A stretch of 24,140 bases of DNA, taken from Nocardioidaceae bacterium UBA4001. GTDB lineage: Bacteria; Actinomycetota; Actinomycetes; Propionibacteriales; Nocardioidaceae. The notes under the pieces were generated by a model, which searched no databases, was not told where the DNA came from, and saw only the letters and a program-made list of their open reading frames with translations. Within the stretch, counting starts at the first letter, position 1. Each line of letters begins with the position of its first letter. Location: positions 1 through 24,140 of the forward strand of contig DGBP01000014.1 in assembly GCA_002384855.1 (NCBI GenBank), given 5' to 3'. Positions 6,644-13,657 of this stretch are shown one piece after another. Made by a program: the position numbers and the translations under genes.

Positions 6644-7870
6644 CTAGCTCAGGAAATCGGAGACAAGCCGGTTGAACGCGTCTGCATGCTCGATCTGGAC
6701 CCAGTGGCCGCAGGGGCCGAAGACGTGCAGCTGGGAGTCGACGATCAGCTCGTGCAGTCGGAGCGAGTTGCTGACGGGAATGACTTGGTCGTCGCGTCCG
6801 TGCACCACGAGCGTGGGCTGCTCGATCGCACGGATGAGGTCCTCGTCGATGGTCAGGGCGTCGACACTGTCCTGCCGTGGCGCCGGAAACATCGAGCTGA
6901 ACGCTTCGTGCACACCGGGGCGGGTCGCTGCCTCGAGTCGCATCCGCGCCAGGTCGTCGTTGACCAAGGAGCGGTCATACGCGAAGACATCGAGAAGAGC
7001 GCGCATGTTGGAGAGTGACGGCTCGAATCCCCAGACCGCGTCCAGCCCGGCCGTGAGCGGAAACGAGACCCCGACGCTTCCCATGAGCACCAGGCGGTCG
7101 ACGCGTCGTGGGTGCCTCGTGGCCAGGTGGAGCGCGAGTGCGCCGCCGAAGCTGTTGCCCACCACGGACACACGTTCCAGGCCCAGGGAGTCAAGGAAAC
7201 CGACCAGATGACCGGTCCATGTGTCGAGGTCGTAGCGCGTCTCAGGCGGTCGCTCGGTGTAGCCGAAGCCCAGGACATCGGGTGCCAGCACGCGGAACCG
7301 CTCGGAGAGAGCGGGCAACGTGAGGCGCCAGTTGGCCCAGGCGCTGACCCCAGGCCCCGACCCGTGAATGAAGACGACTGGGTCACCGGAGCCCATGTCG
7401 TGATAGTTGGTGCGAATCCCGTTCACGACGACCGTGTCGCCGATCTCCGGGCTGGTGGCAGCCGTTTCCTGCATGGTGGGTTTCCTCTCTCGGGCCTGGG
7501 AGAGCAGCCATTCCCGCATCGACTGGCGCGGCTGCAGCCGGGGCAGGAGCGCCTCCACCCACCCGTTGACCAGCCGGGTCGGGTAGACCGTGGCCCGGCA
7601 GTCTGGGAGGTCGGTGCGCTCGCCGCTGGGAAGGTCGAAACGCCAGAAGTGGCCCGGGCAGACCAGCGTGTGGCCCCTCACGATCCCGCGTGAGAGCGCG
7701 ATGTCACGGTGTGGGCATCGGTCGAGCAGCGCGACGTACTGTCCGTCGTCGAGCTGCGCAACGCAGACCCGGTCCCGGTCCTGCCCTGAGTTGCCGACGA
7801 CCTTTCCGACCGGCCGACTGGGCGATACCTCGTCGACCCGGCATATCCGTTCCCAAGCCCCCGACGTCAC
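6644..7870 (-). CDS. dmpD: fusion of Rieske ferredoxin and DmpD-type 2-hydroxymuconate-semialdehyde hydrolase
   Basis: This is one continuous 408-aa frame. Residues 1-110 are a Rieske [2Fe-2S] domain with CPH (Cys52, His54) and CPGH (Cys71, His74). Residues 133-408 are a full meta-cleavage-product hydrolase: HGSGPGVSAWANWR oxyanion region, GNSFGG nucleophile (Ser240), GRDDQVIP (Asp361) and GPCGHW (His389). It would hydrolyse the C-C bond of 2-hydroxy-6-oxohexadienoates, the branch used for alkyl- or aryl-substituted catechols. The GTG at 7870 overlaps the IclR stop (GTGA); a GTG at 7879 is also in frame. An internal ATG at 7474 has an AGAGGA site, so the free hydrolase may be made as well. 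No stop separates the two parts. Confidence 0.85.
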   Translation of the reverse strand: MTSGAWERICRVDEVSPSRPVGKVVGNSGQDRDRVCVAQLDDGQYVALLDRCPHRDIALSRGIVRGHTLVCPGHFWRFDLPSGERTDLPDCRATVYPTRLVNGWVEALLPRLQPRQSMREWLLSQARERKPTMQETAATSPEIGDTVVVNGIRTNYHDMGSGDPVVFIHGSGPGVSAWANWRLTLPALSERFRVLAPDVLGFGYTERPPETRYDLDTWTGHLVGFLDSLGLERVSVVGNSFGGALALHLATRHPRRVDRLVLMGSVGVSFPLTAGLDAVWGFEPSLSNMRALLDVFAYDRSLVNDDLARMRLEAATRPGVHEAFSSMFPAPRQDSVDALTIDEDLIRAIEQPTLVVHGRDDQVIPVSNSLRLHELIVDSQLHVFGPCGHWVQIEHADAFNRLVSDFLS

Positions 7871-8634
7871 TCGGACCACCCCAGGCCCGAGGAGATCCTC
7901 GTGGCAGCCTCCACGATGGGGCCCACCATGTGCCGGAGGCCGGCATCCACGTCCTCGACATGCTCGACGACCGAGACGGAGGCGACCACCTGGCCGAGGG
8001 GATCACGGACGGGTGCGGCGATCGAGCACATCCCCGGCTGCGACTCGCCGCGGTTCTCCGCGAAGCCCTGGCGGCGGACCCGCGCCAGCTCGGCGAGGAA
8101 GTCGGCTCTCGACGTGATGGTTCGCGACGTCTTGGGTGTCAGCCGCATCTCCCGGACGAGACGCTCTTGGTGGTCGGTGGGGAGGAACGCCAGGAGGGCC
8201 TTTCCGCTCGAGGTCACGTGGGCCGCGTTGCGGCTGCCGACGGCTCGGAAGACAGAGATGGCCCCTGCTCCTTCCCGTCGCTCGATGTACAGCACCTCGG
8301 TCCCGTCGAGGATGGCGACGTGGAGGGTCCCTCCCGTCTTTCTGCGCAGCTGGTCCAAGGGGATGGTCGCGGCTTCGTGCAGGCGCTGGGCGGTCTCGGC
8401 GCTGGCGCCGAGCGACCGCATCGTGGTCGTGAGCCGGAAGAGTCCTGTGTCCTCGACCTTCTCCAGCAACCCCTCCTCCACGAGGGTCCAGATGACCCGG
8501 TGAGCGGTGCTCTTGGCGACTCCGACCCGGCGGGCGAGCTGGCTGACGCCCAGCTGGGTGCTGTGCTTCCCGAACTCACGCAGGATTCGAGCGGCCGTGG
8601 CGACGCTCGAGAGGCGCTCGTTCTCGTTCGTCAT
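7867..8634 (-). CDS. IclR-family transcriptional regulator
   Basis: This 255-aa protein has an N-terminal winged helix at residues 8-70 (VATAARILREF, then LGVSQLARRVGVAKSTAHRVIWTL and EEGLLEK..TGLFRL). The C-terminal IclR effector domain at about 85-250 shows VLYIERREG, HVTSSGKALLAFLP and GMCSIAAPVRD. IclR regulators of aromatic catabolism (PcaR, PobR, CatR types) bind pathway intermediates and act as activators or repressors. The ATG at 8634 overlaps the stop of the upstream 224-aa gene (ATGA), and its own stop overlaps the Rieske-hydrolase start, so three genes form one minus-strand unit. Its likely target is the divergent promoter region 9306-9398, where a 19-bp inverted repeat lies. Confidence 0.92.
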   Translation of the reverse strand: MTNENERLSSVATAARILREFGKHSTQLGVSQLARRVGVAKSTAHRVIWTLVEEGLLEKVEDTGLFRLTTTMRSLGASAETAQRLHEAATIPLDQLRRKTGGTLHVAILDGTEVLYIERREGAGAISVFRAVGSRNAAHVTSSGKALLAFLPTDHQERLVREMRLTPKTSRTITSRADFLAELARVRRQGFAENRGESQPGMCSIAAPVRDPLGQVVASVSVVEHVEDVDAGLRHMVGPIVEAATRISSGLGWSE

Positions 8635-9305
8635 CGACCGGGCCGACGGGTCAGGTCCGCCAGGAGAGCCTCGAGGCACGAGGCGGCCGGTGTGCCCAAA
8701 GCCGGTGCCACCCGCCCGGCCGTGAGGTCAGCAGCGAGCAGCGCGGAGGCCCGGTCGAGCCCGTTCCTCACGCAGGCGCCGAGCTCGTCGACGATCGGGA
8801 CCTGCTGCGGCAGCTTGTGCCGGAGGCTGTCGAGATCACGCGCCGTCCTGGCGTGCTGGTTGGCAAGGGCGACACCGGAATGCTGGGCGTGGTGCGCGCT
8901 CAGCCCACCCCCGACCGCGACCGCCAGGTGGTAGACGGTGTCGGCGATGCCGAGCACCCGGCGTACCTCGGCGGGGGAGTCCTCGACCAGGAGCCCCAGG
9001 TTCGGGGTGATCGAGGGGTCGTAGAACCGCACGGTCCAGGTGACGCCCCGGTAGGAGTCCGTGAACTCGACCTCGGGCCCGTGCGGGTTGGGCAGGGAGT
9101 CCGTGGTGGCCAGCAGGTGCAGGCGCTGCGCGGCGGCGGCGATGACGGTGACCCCATGGGCGGCAACCAGCGGCAGAGCACCGCGCTCGGCTGGCGGCAG
9201 GTCCTGGACGTGGTCCAGGTACGTCGCGTGCACGGTGGCGACGTACTCCCGTACCAGCTCGCGCATCGCCTCCGGACGAGTAGGCGAGGAATCGGACACC
9301 CCCAC
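8631..9305 (-). CDS. uncharacterised 224-aa protein, first gene of the IclR unit
   Basis: Read from a GTG at 9305 because GGAGGAG lies seven bases upstream; the frame extends further but without a ribosome site. I do not recognise the family. Residues 10-75 look helical (MRELVREYVATVHATYLDHV, VAAHGVTVIAAAAQRLHLL). A central strand-rich stretch follows (VEFTDSYRGVTWTVRFYDPS), then a His-rich helix (SAHHAQHSG) and helical Ala/Leu-rich C-terminal segments. It has no signal peptide, membrane segment or clear catalytic motif. It shares four bases with the IclR gene and is divergently placed from the catabolic operon, so a sensing or accessory role in the pathway is possible. Function unknown. Confidence 0.72.
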   Translation of the reverse strand: MGVSDSSPTRPEAMRELVREYVATVHATYLDHVQDLPPAERGALPLVAAHGVTVIAAAAQRLHLLATTDSLPNPHGPEVEFTDSYRGVTWTVRFYDPSITPNLGLLVEDSPAEVRRVLGIADTVYHLAVAVGGGLSAHHAQHSGVALANQHARTARDLDSLRHKLPQQVPIVDELGACVRNGLDRASALLAADLTAGRVAPALGTPAASCLEALLADLTRRPGR

Positions 9306-9398
9306 AGGGTGACTCCTCCACGGCCCGCAGAACATCTCCCGTCCCGCATGGCGGAACGATGGTCTCGGGGTGCGCGTCCTCGCTGTCATGGTTCCTTC
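9306..9398. promoter_or_regulatory. divergent promoter region of the catabolic operon
   Basis: These 93 bases separate the minus-strand IclR unit from the long plus-strand operon and must hold promoters for both. No consensus -10/-35 pair stands out. A 19-bp inverted repeat lies near the centre. The first plus-strand gene has no clear ribosome site at its ATG. Confidence 0.6.
9340..9358. promoter_or_regulatory. IclR operator candidate (19-bp inverted repeat)
   Basis: CGTCCCGCATGGCGGAACG is an inverted repeat with seven of nine arm pairs matching, centred on T9349. It lies near the midpoint of the divergent spacer. Its length and form suit a dimer of an IclR-type regulator such as the one at 7867-8634. 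Confidence 0.5.
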
Positions 9399-10478
9399 AT
9401 GGCAGATGTGAACGGCGTCACGGCTCATCGGGACCTCGTGGAAGGCACGCCCGAGGGCACCACCCGGGTGATCGCGCCCGGCGCGCCGCGCGACGGAGCC
9501 AGGGTCGACCCGTCCGACACCAGGCAGGCTCCCCGCAGCACTGTGCCGGGACCGCCCCGCGGGATCCTACGCCTCGGCCACGTCGACGTGACCGTCACCG
9601 ACCTGGACCTGGCCACGGCGTACTACACCGGGGTCATGGGGATGGAGATCAGCGCGCTCAGGGAGGACTCGGTCTACCTCAAGTGCTGGGACGAGGAGGA
9701 CCACCACTCGCTCCGGCTGCGGTACGCGCCGCGGGTGGGCATGGATCTGATGTCGTTCAAGGTCCACCACGAGGACGACCTTGCCGACCTGGAGCACAAG
9801 ATCTCGCGCTACGGGTTCCCCGTCGAGCGGATCAGCAAGGGCGAGAACCTGGGTCAGGGGGAGTCCATCCGCTTCTCGACACCAAGCGGTCACGTGATGG
9901 AGCTGGTCGCCGACGTCGAGAAGGTGGGCACCTCGCGACCGCGCCACCTCCCCGAACCGGGCACCGACGACCAACCGTTTCCCCGCGACATGATCTGTCC
10001 TCCGCGAATGGATCACATGCTCATCAACGCCGAGGAGGTCGGCGAGTCGACACGGTTCTTCATGGACGTTCTGGGCTTCCGCATGACCGAGCAGCTGCTG
10101 GACGGCAACGGGCACCAGCTCGGCACCTGGCTGGAGCGGTCGCACTCTCCCCACGACCTCGCGATCGTGCACGGCCCCAACGGTGGCCTCCACCACTTCG
10201 CCTACTGGCTCGACGATTGGGACGACGTCCGGGACGCAGCCGACGTGCTGGCCTACAACGGCATCCAGCTCGACGTGGGCCCCACGCGACACGGCATCAC
10301 CCGCGGCTCGACCATCTACTTCTTCGACCCGTTGGGGACACGCAACGAGGTCTTCACCGGCGGCTACCGCCCCGACCCCGACTTCCCAACCCTGACCTGG
10401 ACCGAGGACAACATCGGTCGCGCCGTCTTCTACTACGAGGGCGAGATCAACGACCGCTTCATGAGAGTGCACACCTGA
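9399..10478 (+). CDS. xylE: catechol 2,3-dioxygenase (XylE/type I extradiol), copy 1
   Basis: This 359-aa two-domain vicinal-oxygen-chelate extradiol dioxygenase has its N-domain at about residues 52-180 (ILRLGHVDVTVTDLDLATAYY). The catalytic C-domain starts at about 200, with Fe(II) ligands His206 (PRMDHML), His265/266 (GGLHHFAYW) and Glu317 (GTRNEVF). The C-terminal block TRHGITRG...IYFFDPLG and the ending FMRVHT follow XylE closely. It would cleave catechol or a substituted catechol to 2-hydroxymuconic semialdehyde. About 48 N-terminal residues exceed the usual ~307-aa family length, and the ATG at 9399 lacks a good ribosome site. GTG 9543 would give a normal-length protein. The stop overlaps the next start (ATGA). 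It is the first gene of the catabolic operon. Confidence 0.93.
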   Translation: MADVNGVTAHRDLVEGTPEGTTRVIAPGAPRDGARVDPSDTRQAPRSTVPGPPRGILRLGHVDVTVTDLDLATAYYTGVMGMEISALREDSVYLKCWDEEDHHSLRLRYAPRVGMDLMSFKVHHEDDLADLEHKISRYGFPVERISKGENLGQGESIRFSTPSGHVMELVADVEKVGTSRPRHLPEPGTDDQPFPRDMICPPRMDHMLINAEEVGESTRFFMDVLGFRMTEQLLDGNGHQLGTWLERSHSPHDLAIVHGPNGGLHHFAYWLDDWDDVRDAADVLAYNGIQLDVGPTRHGITRGSTIYFFDPLGTRNEVFTGGYRPDPDFPTLTWTEDNIGRAVFYYEGEINDRFMRVHT

Positions 10479-11389
10479 TGACGATCCTGCGCCTTTCCCA
10501 CGTCGAGATCCGCGTCCCGGATCTCGAGCTGGCCACCGCCTACTACTCCGAGGTCATCGGCATGATCGAGACCGGGCGAGACTCCTCCCGGGTGTTCCTC
10601 AAGTGCTGGGACGAGCACCAGCACCACAGCGTCGTGCTGACCATGGAGCCCACCCACGGCCTGAACCACTTCGGGTTCAAGGTCACCGACGCCGAGGATC
10701 TCGACCACTACCAGGAGCGCCTGGAGGCGGGAGGGGTGGCCGTGCGCCGCTACGCGGCCGACGAGTGGGCGCCCGGCCACGGGATGTCTATCCGGTTCCG
10801 GCTGCCCAGTGGCCACGAGATGGAGCTGGTCTACGGGATGCAGCAGGTCGGGAACCTGCTCCCGCAGACCAATCCGCCGCCGCGGCCGATGGGGCTGGTC
10901 GGCATCGCTCCTCCGCGGGTCGACCACGTGTTTCTGACGGCCGAGGAGGTCGACACCAACACCCGCTTCCTCATCGAGCACCTCGACTTCCGCCTCACCG
11001 AGCAGATATTGGGGGACGACGGCTACCAGATCGCAAGCTGGCTCGAGGTCTCCCACCGCTCGCACGACATCGCGTTCATCACCGGGCCAAACGGCGGACT
11101 GCACCACTTCGCTTACTGGGTGGACGGGTGGAACGACCTGCGTAACGCTGCGGACGCCTGCGTCTTCCACGGTGTCAACGTCGAGACCAACCCGTCCCGG
11201 CATGGTGCAACGCGCGGCCAGTGCCTCTACTTCTTCGACCCGGTGGGCAACCGCAACGAGATGTTCACCGGGGGCTACTGGGTTGATCCCGGCGCCGAGC
11301 CCATCACCTGGACCGAGGGCGAGATGGGCCGTGCGATGTTCTACTACGACGGCGTCGTCAACCAGCAGTTCCTCACGGTTCACAGCTGA
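10478..11389 (+). CDS. xylE: catechol 2,3-dioxygenase (XylE/type I extradiol), copy 2
   Basis: This 303-aa extradiol dioxygenase is of normal XylE length, with N-domain 1-135 and catalytic domain from about 145. The Fe(II) ligands are His150 (PRVDHVF), His209/210 (GGLHHFAYW) and Glu261 (GNRNEMF). It aligns end to end with copy 1, with the C-terminal halves a little over half identical by eye, so it is a tandem duplicate that has diverged. Both copies keep all ligands. It is translationally coupled to copy 1 through an ATGA overlap. Divergence in the pocket region suggests different catechols, or one enzyme active on substituted rings; this cannot be decided from sequence. Confidence 0.93.
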   Translation: MTILRLSHVEIRVPDLELATAYYSEVIGMIETGRDSSRVFLKCWDEHQHHSVVLTMEPTHGLNHFGFKVTDAEDLDHYQERLEAGGVAVRRYAADEWAPGHGMSIRFRLPSGHEMELVYGMQQVGNLLPQTNPPPRPMGLVGIAPPRVDHVFLTAEEVDTNTRFLIEHLDFRLTEQILGDDGYQIASWLEVSHRSHDIAFITGPNGGLHHFAYWVDGWNDLRNAADACVFHGVNVETNPSRHGATRGQCLYFFDPVGNRNEMFTGGYWVDPGAEPITWTEGEMGRAMFYYDGVVNQQFLTVHS

Positions 11390-11396
11390 GGCCGCG

Positions 11397-12446
11397 ATGA
11401 CCATCGAGAACCAGACCAGCCCGTCGGCCCTGCCGCGCACCGAGCGTCCCGACGCGCCGGCGTACCTGACCCGTCATCAGGCACGACGGACCGCGCCCAG
11501 GTCGACCCCGGAGGAGCAGGACCCATCGGTGCCGCTCTACCTGCGCCAGTTCCGGGATCGGAGTCACCGCAGCGAGCCGGTCCTTCACGACGGCAGCGTC
11601 GTGGGTCCCTCGCGCGCATGGGCCGAGGTGACTCGGACCAAGGAGATCGTGCCGGAGCGGCGCGACCAGCTGGCTGACATCGCCTGCGACGTCTACCTGG
11701 TCCGCCACGGTGAGACTCAGGGGTACTCCTCGGAGTCCGGCCTCACCCCGTTGGGTTCGTGGCAGGCTCACCGACGCGGGCAGGAGCTCGCCCGGCGGGT
11801 GTCGGACGGGATGAAGGTTGAGGTGCTGTGCGCCCCGACGAACCGCGCGCGGCAGACCGGTGAGCACCTGCGGCGGGGCCTGCTCGACAACATCGAGCTG
11901 TACGGGCGCGGCGAGCCTCTCATCGGAGAGCTCCGCGACGACCAGAACTTCAGGAACTTCGAGGTCGCGACACCCGACGGCCCGCGTGACGTGACGAGCG
12001 CCTTCCGCGTCTATCACCGGGAGATGGAGAAGTACGAGCGGGTCGGGCTCGGTGAGCGCCCCGGATGGCTCGTCGACGTCGACCGGTTCTGGGGGATCCA
12101 GCAGGGCGGCGGAGACCCGATCACCCACTGGTTGACGATGCCGATGATGTATTTCGAGCCCCCGGTCTCGTGCGTGCGCCGCTTCTGGCGTGGCATCCTC
12201 GACGCCAGAACGCGCACGGGAGCGCAGGCCATCGTGGTGGCCACGCATTCGGGCCCGATCCGCGCCTTCGCCACGCTGGCCATGGGCTACGACCCCGGGG
12301 AGCCGTTCAACACCGAGTTCGTTCGCGTCCGGCTCGTGGCCGGCGGCACCACCGCTCTGGTCCTCTATCGCAACCGGGTCCAGGAGGTCGTCATCCCCGA
12401 CCTCGACGCGCTGCCCCCGAACTCCGACCCACGCTTTCAGGAGTGA
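11397..12446 (+). CDS. histidine-phosphatase-superfamily phosphatase with N-terminal extension
   Basis: This 349-aa protein has its phosphatase domain at about residues 97-335. It shows the phospho-acceptor motif VYLVRHGET (Arg102-His104-Gly105 region), LTPLGSWQAHRRGQEL, the APTNRARQT arginine loop (Arg150) and the second catalytic histidine in VVATHSGPI (His285). The first 95 residues are a Pro/Arg-rich extension not found in minimal members. It follows the second dioxygenase by seven bases and precedes the two-part PEP-synthase-like kinase (GTG/ATG start five bases on). That placement makes an aryl-phosphate ester a likely substrate, parallel to the phosphatases paired with CreHI/HpeHI-type aryl kinases. 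This role is inferred; phosphoglycerate-mutase-like alternatives are less likely in this context. Confidence 0.85.
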   Translation: MTIENQTSPSALPRTERPDAPAYLTRHQARRTAPRSTPEEQDPSVPLYLRQFRDRSHRSEPVLHDGSVVGPSRAWAEVTRTKEIVPERRDQLADIACDVYLVRHGETQGYSSESGLTPLGSWQAHRRGQELARRVSDGMKVEVLCAPTNRARQTGEHLRRGLLDNIELYGRGEPLIGELRDDQNFRNFEVATPDGPRDVTSAFRVYHREMEKYERVGLGERPGWLVDVDRFWGIQQGGGDPITHWLTMPMMYFEPPVSCVRRFWRGILDARTRTGAQAIVVATHSGPIRAFATLAMGYDPGEPFNTEFVRVRLVAGGTTALVLYRNRVQEVVIPDLDALPPNSDPRFQE

Positions 12447-12451
12447 ATGAG

Positions 12452-13567
12452 ATGTCCGAATGCCCCAGTGCCATCCCGTTCGGTGCCCTTGCGGAGGAAC
12501 ACCATCCCCACGTCGGCGGGAAGTGCGCCTCGCTCGGCACGATGAGCCAGGCCGGTCTGCCCGTGCCACCCGGGTTCGCGGTGACCACGCAGGTCTTCGT
12601 CGATGCCAAGACCGCCTCCGGATCGAAAGATCGGATCACCGAGATAGTCGACGGTGCCCTCGGACGCCTCTCGGTGATCACCCAGGACGCGCTGGAGGAC
12701 GTCGCGGCGCACGCTCGCGAGGTAGTGATGACCTGGGAGATCCCCGAAGAGCACGCGACTGCCATCCGTCAGATGTACGCCGAGCTCTGCGCGCTGTCAG
12801 GCATCGACGACGTGCCCGTGGCGGTCCGGTCCTCGTCCACGTCGGAGGACTCGCCGGACGCGTCGTTCGCGGGTGAGCACGACACCTACCTGTGGGTCTG
12901 CGGCATCGACGAGGTGTTGGAGAAGATCCGGCGCTGCTGGGCGAGCCTCTACACCGGGCGCGCCATCATGTATCGCCACGAGATGGGCTACGACCACACC
13001 CAGGTTGACATGGCCGTCGCCGTGCAGAAGATGGTGCGTCCCCGCGCCGCCGGGGTCGCCTTCACCCTCGATCCGACGAACGGGGACCGGTCCGGCATCT
13101 GCATCGACGCCGCCTGGGGCTTCGGTGAGAGCGTCGTGTCCGGGGACGTCACCCCGGACAACTTCCTGGTCGACAAGGTGATGTGGTCGATCAACCGGCG
13201 CATCATCAGCCCGAAGACCCATGCGCACATGCTGACCGAGGTTCCGAGCTGCGAGCACCCCATGGTCCTCCGGGTGCCGGTGCCGGAGGACCAGGTCAAC
13301 CAGCCCTCCCTCACCGACGAAGAGATTCTGGCGATCGCCCGGCTCGCGCGGACGGCGGAGAAGCACTACGGGTGTCCCCAGGACATCGAGTGGGCCGTGG
13401 ACGACGACCTCCCGGCCGGTGAGGACGCCGTGCTGCTGCAGGCGCGCCCCGAGACGGTCTGGAGCAAACGGCACCACGTCGTCGGCGCCAAGACCGATGT
13501 GATGGCCTCCATCGTCGACACGTTGGTCAACCCGCTCTACGCGAAGAGGGGGACCCAGCCGGCCTGA
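12452..13567 (+). CDS. PEP-synthase-like ATP-grasp subunit of an aryl phosphotransferase
   Basis: This 371-aa protein matches only the N-terminal ATP-binding (PPDK_N) part of PEP synthase. It has HVGGKCASLG (Lys24), GLPVPPGFAVTT, the VAVRSSSTSEDSPDASFAG loop (Arg126 on), AGVAFTLDPTNG, QDIEWAVD (Glu313) and LLQARPETVW. The subunit size corresponds to the ~40-kDa subunit of phenylphosphate synthase and to the small partner in CreHI/HpeHI-type kinases, which phosphorylate a histidine on the companion subunit using ATP. The start at 12452 has AGGAG eight bases upstream; an earlier GTG at 12443 overlaps the phosphatase stop. The full PEP synthase reaction is unlikely because the PEP/pyruvate-binding barrel is missing from both subunits. 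Confidence 0.88.
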   Translation: MSECPSAIPFGALAEEHHPHVGGKCASLGTMSQAGLPVPPGFAVTTQVFVDAKTASGSKDRITEIVDGALGRLSVITQDALEDVAAHAREVVMTWEIPEEHATAIRQMYAELCALSGIDDVPVAVRSSSTSEDSPDASFAGEHDTYLWVCGIDEVLEKIRRCWASLYTGRAIMYRHEMGYDHTQVDMAVAVQKMVRPRAAGVAFTLDPTNGDRSGICIDAAWGFGESVVSGDVTPDNFLVDKVMWSINRRIISPKTHAHMLTEVPSCEHPMVLRVPVPEDQVNQPSLTDEEILAIARLARTAEKHYGCPQDIEWAVDDDLPAGEDAVLLQARPETVWSKRHHVVGAKTDVMASIVDTLVNPLYAKRGTQPA

Positions 13568-13603
13568 CTCGGGGTCCGGGCACGCCCAGACGCAGGGCGG
13601 AGA

Positions 13604-13639
13604 CACCACCGCTCCACCACCCTCCACCACCGCTCCACC
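13604..13639 (+). repeat. 21-base direct repeat in a G-poor leader
   Basis: The 15-mer CACCACCGCTCCACC occurs at 13604-13618 and 13625-13639. The stretch has only two G residues in 36 bases and lies just before a very strong TGAGGAGGT ribosome site (13645-13653). It keeps the leader of the next gene unstructured and could act as a Rho-loading site. Confidence 0.45.
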
Positions 13640-13657
13640 TGACCTGAGGAGGTCACC

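Noticed and set aside
6455..7018. Plus-strand frame starting in the convergent spacer
   Set aside because: Most of it is antisense to the hydrolase; the spacer part has no motif and no ribosome site.
7690..8934. Plus-strand frame of 414 codons opposite the IclR gene
   Set aside because: Antisense shadow of the IclR and 224-aa genes, with no ribosome site or motif.
8817..9398. Upstream extension of the first XylE-type dioxygenase to 8817
   Set aside because: It would overlap the divergent 224-aa gene and promoter region, and the added sequence has no family similarity.
13604..13639. CRISPR or minisatellite array
   Set aside because: Only two copies of a 15-base unit are present, with no spacers or cas genes.
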